NCBI GenBank assembly: GCA_002371785.1
Contig: DFGU01000072.1
Location: forward strand, 5,642 to 12,373
Direction: 5' to 3'
DNA from: Bacteroidales bacterium UBA3742
Lineage (GTDB): Bacteria; Bacteroidota; Bacteroidia; Bacteroidales; Paludibacteraceae
Length of the DNA: 6,732 nt
In this document: positions 6,501 through 6,732 of the stretch, piece by piece
How the letters are laid out: each line of letters opens with the position of its first letter
Position numbering within the stretch: position 1 is the stretch's first letter
Notes under the pieces: model-generated
Seen by the model: only the letters and a program-made list of their open reading frames with translations
The model's database searches: none
What the model was told of the DNA's origin: nothing
Program-made: the position numbers and the translations under genes

Positions 6501-6732
6501 GGTGTCCTTCCATCACGTGCTCCAGGATCTCGTAGATCACCGGATCACGGCGGTCGATGATTTTCTTAGCCGACTTAACGGTCTTTACCACACCGCGCTC
6601 GATGAGCTTGCGGATGATAAACGGCTTGTACAGCTCGGCAGCCATCTCCTTAGGCAGACCGCACTCGTGCATATTCAGCTCCGGACCTACAACGATCACA
6701 GAACGAGCCGAGTAGTCAACACGCTTACCGAG
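3541..6732 (-). CDS. rpoC: RNA polymerase beta' subunit RpoC (5' end outside window)
   Basis: The beta' subunit forms the catalytic centre of RNA polymerase with RpoB. The frame runs from the right edge (LGKRVDYSARSV) to TAA at 3543-3541, giving 1063 residues; about 340 N-terminal residues (zipper, first zinc ribbon, clamp) are missing by comparison with E. coli. Numbering from window residue 1 (codon 6732-6730): the active-site NADFDGD is at 116-122, its three Mg-binding Asp coded at 6381-6367. The bridge helix (NFKEGMSVLEYFISTHG onwards) is at about 401-435. The second zinc site has C453, C527, C534 and C537, with spacing 74/7/3 identical to E. coli C814/C888/C895/C898. The trigger loop GEPGTQLTLRTFHSGG is at 563-578. 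It is followed by an insert of about 180 residues (roughly 4995-4459) resembling the E. coli SI3 insertion, before GDITGGLPRVTELFEAR. The C-terminal part (SFMSAASFQETTKVLNEAAI) is normal. The GTG at 6699 is internal, not a start. rpoB would be expected beyond the right edge. Confidence 0.98.
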   Translation of the reverse strand, partial: LGKRVDYSARSVIVVGPELNMHECGLPKEMAAELYKPFIIRKLIERGVVKTVKSAKKIIDRRDPVIYEILEHVMEGHPVLLNRAPTLHRHGILAFQPRMIEGKAIQLHPLACAGFNADFDGDQMAVHLPLSNEAILEAQLLMLGSHNILDPANGNPITVPSQDMILGLYYITKPRKGVKGEGLTFYSMEESEIALNEGKVDIHALVKVRINGEIIETTPGRVMVNRFVPEEVGYQNVTLKKGAVKGIISQVIKTCGVARTAKFLDDIKNLGYYMAFRGGLSFNLNDILIPEEKNAIIAKGNQEVESITERYNFGEMSDDERYKSVIDAWNKVDQEVTDVLMKHMTEADQGFNSVYMMMDSGARGNKQQIKQLAGVRGMMAKPQKAGSTDTRTTIENPVLANFKEGMSVLEYFISTHGARKGLADTALKTADAGYLTRRLVDVSHDVIINEEDCGTLRGLTAKAIKQNDVVVATLTQRILGRVSVHDIINPATDELIVAAGEEIREDACEAIEAAGIEEVEIRSVLTCESKHGVCAKCYGRNLASRKMVQKGEAVGVIAAQAIGEPGTQLTLRTFHSGGLAGNAATENTYAIPRAGIVDIEDLRTITTAEGDVIVVSRLNELQLKDEKTGVVLTSFNIPYASKLFITPGEKYDKGTVICEWDPYKASLVIEQDGILRYEDVIEGVTCQTEVDDQTGKKEVTIIDTKDKTKMPSAHIEDKDGNILRTYNLPVKASLVNQDGAEVKIGSQLFTVARAFGSAGDITGGLPRVTELFEARNPSNPALVAEVDGEVSFGKIKRGNRELFITPKFGDKKTYLVPLSKQILVQEGDYVRAGVALSDGAITPDDILAIQGPTAVQDYIVNEAQSVYRLQGVEINDKHFEVIVRQMMRKVEILDAGDTRFLEHQIVDKLDFMEENDHIWGKKVVVDAGDSESLHAGQITTARRLHDENSSLRRRDKKLVTARDATCATASQVLQGITRAALGTKSFMSAASFQETTKVLNEAAIQGRVDHLEGMKENVICGNLIPAGTGFREFSRVSVHNAEEYAAIQAAREAAENALNRFEE
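3544..3549 (-). promoter_or_regulatory. Possible Shine-Dalgarno site for the PP2C-like gene
   Basis: GAGGAG forms the last two Glu codons of rpoC and lies 9 nt before the GTG start at 3534. Core and spacing are good for ribosome binding, and it would support the GTG start and coupling to rpoC. It may simply be coding sequence, since Bacteroidota seldom rely on such sites. Confidence 0.35.

Overview
The window looks like chromosomal core DNA from a member of the Bacteroidota, probably order Bacteroidales, with fairly GC-rich coding sequence. This placement rests on remembered family resemblance: the RpoC wording (for example the DYSARSV and EEDCGTLRG stretches and the C-terminal third), a COG2509-type flavoprotein, and little use of Shine-Dalgarno sites. 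No marker here fixes the genus.

Layout: two gene groups converge. On the + strand, the 3' end of recA (1-432, cut by the left edge) overlaps by 4 nt a COG2509-type FAD-dependent dehydrogenase (429-1958). This is followed by tcdA (2011-2679), a tRNA ct6A dehydratase. On the - strand, the 3' three quarters of rpoC (6732-3541, cut by the right edge) is followed after 6 nt by a small tail-anchored protein resembling a PP2C phosphatase without its metal-binding Asp residues (3534-2695). The two groups end 15 nt apart. The best terminator for the rpoC side lies beyond that gap, antisense inside tcdA: a hairpin at 2588-2567 followed by a U8 tract.

The most unusual content is two tandem arrays with a strict 7-bp period but unrelated unit sequences, both in or at the FAD dehydrogenase gene. 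One (1057-1090, unit aaatcaa) is read in frame and stands where relatives have a beta-hairpin. The other (1931-2007, units tcgttgg/tcgttag grouped into 14-bp doublets) writes the last nine codons and the stop of the gene, and fills nearly the whole gap to tcdA. The AT-rich first array stands out strongly from its GC-rich host gene. Together they suggest a heptamer-repeat process inserting into or growing within a housekeeping operon. This is the main lead in the window.

The genes do not form one pathway. They cover DNA recombination (RecA), tRNA modification (TcdA), transcription (RpoC), and two proteins without an assigned role. I see no CRISPR array, insertion sequence, tRNA or rRNA. There is no non-coding stretch over 300 bases; the longest gap, 1959-2010, is mostly repeat.
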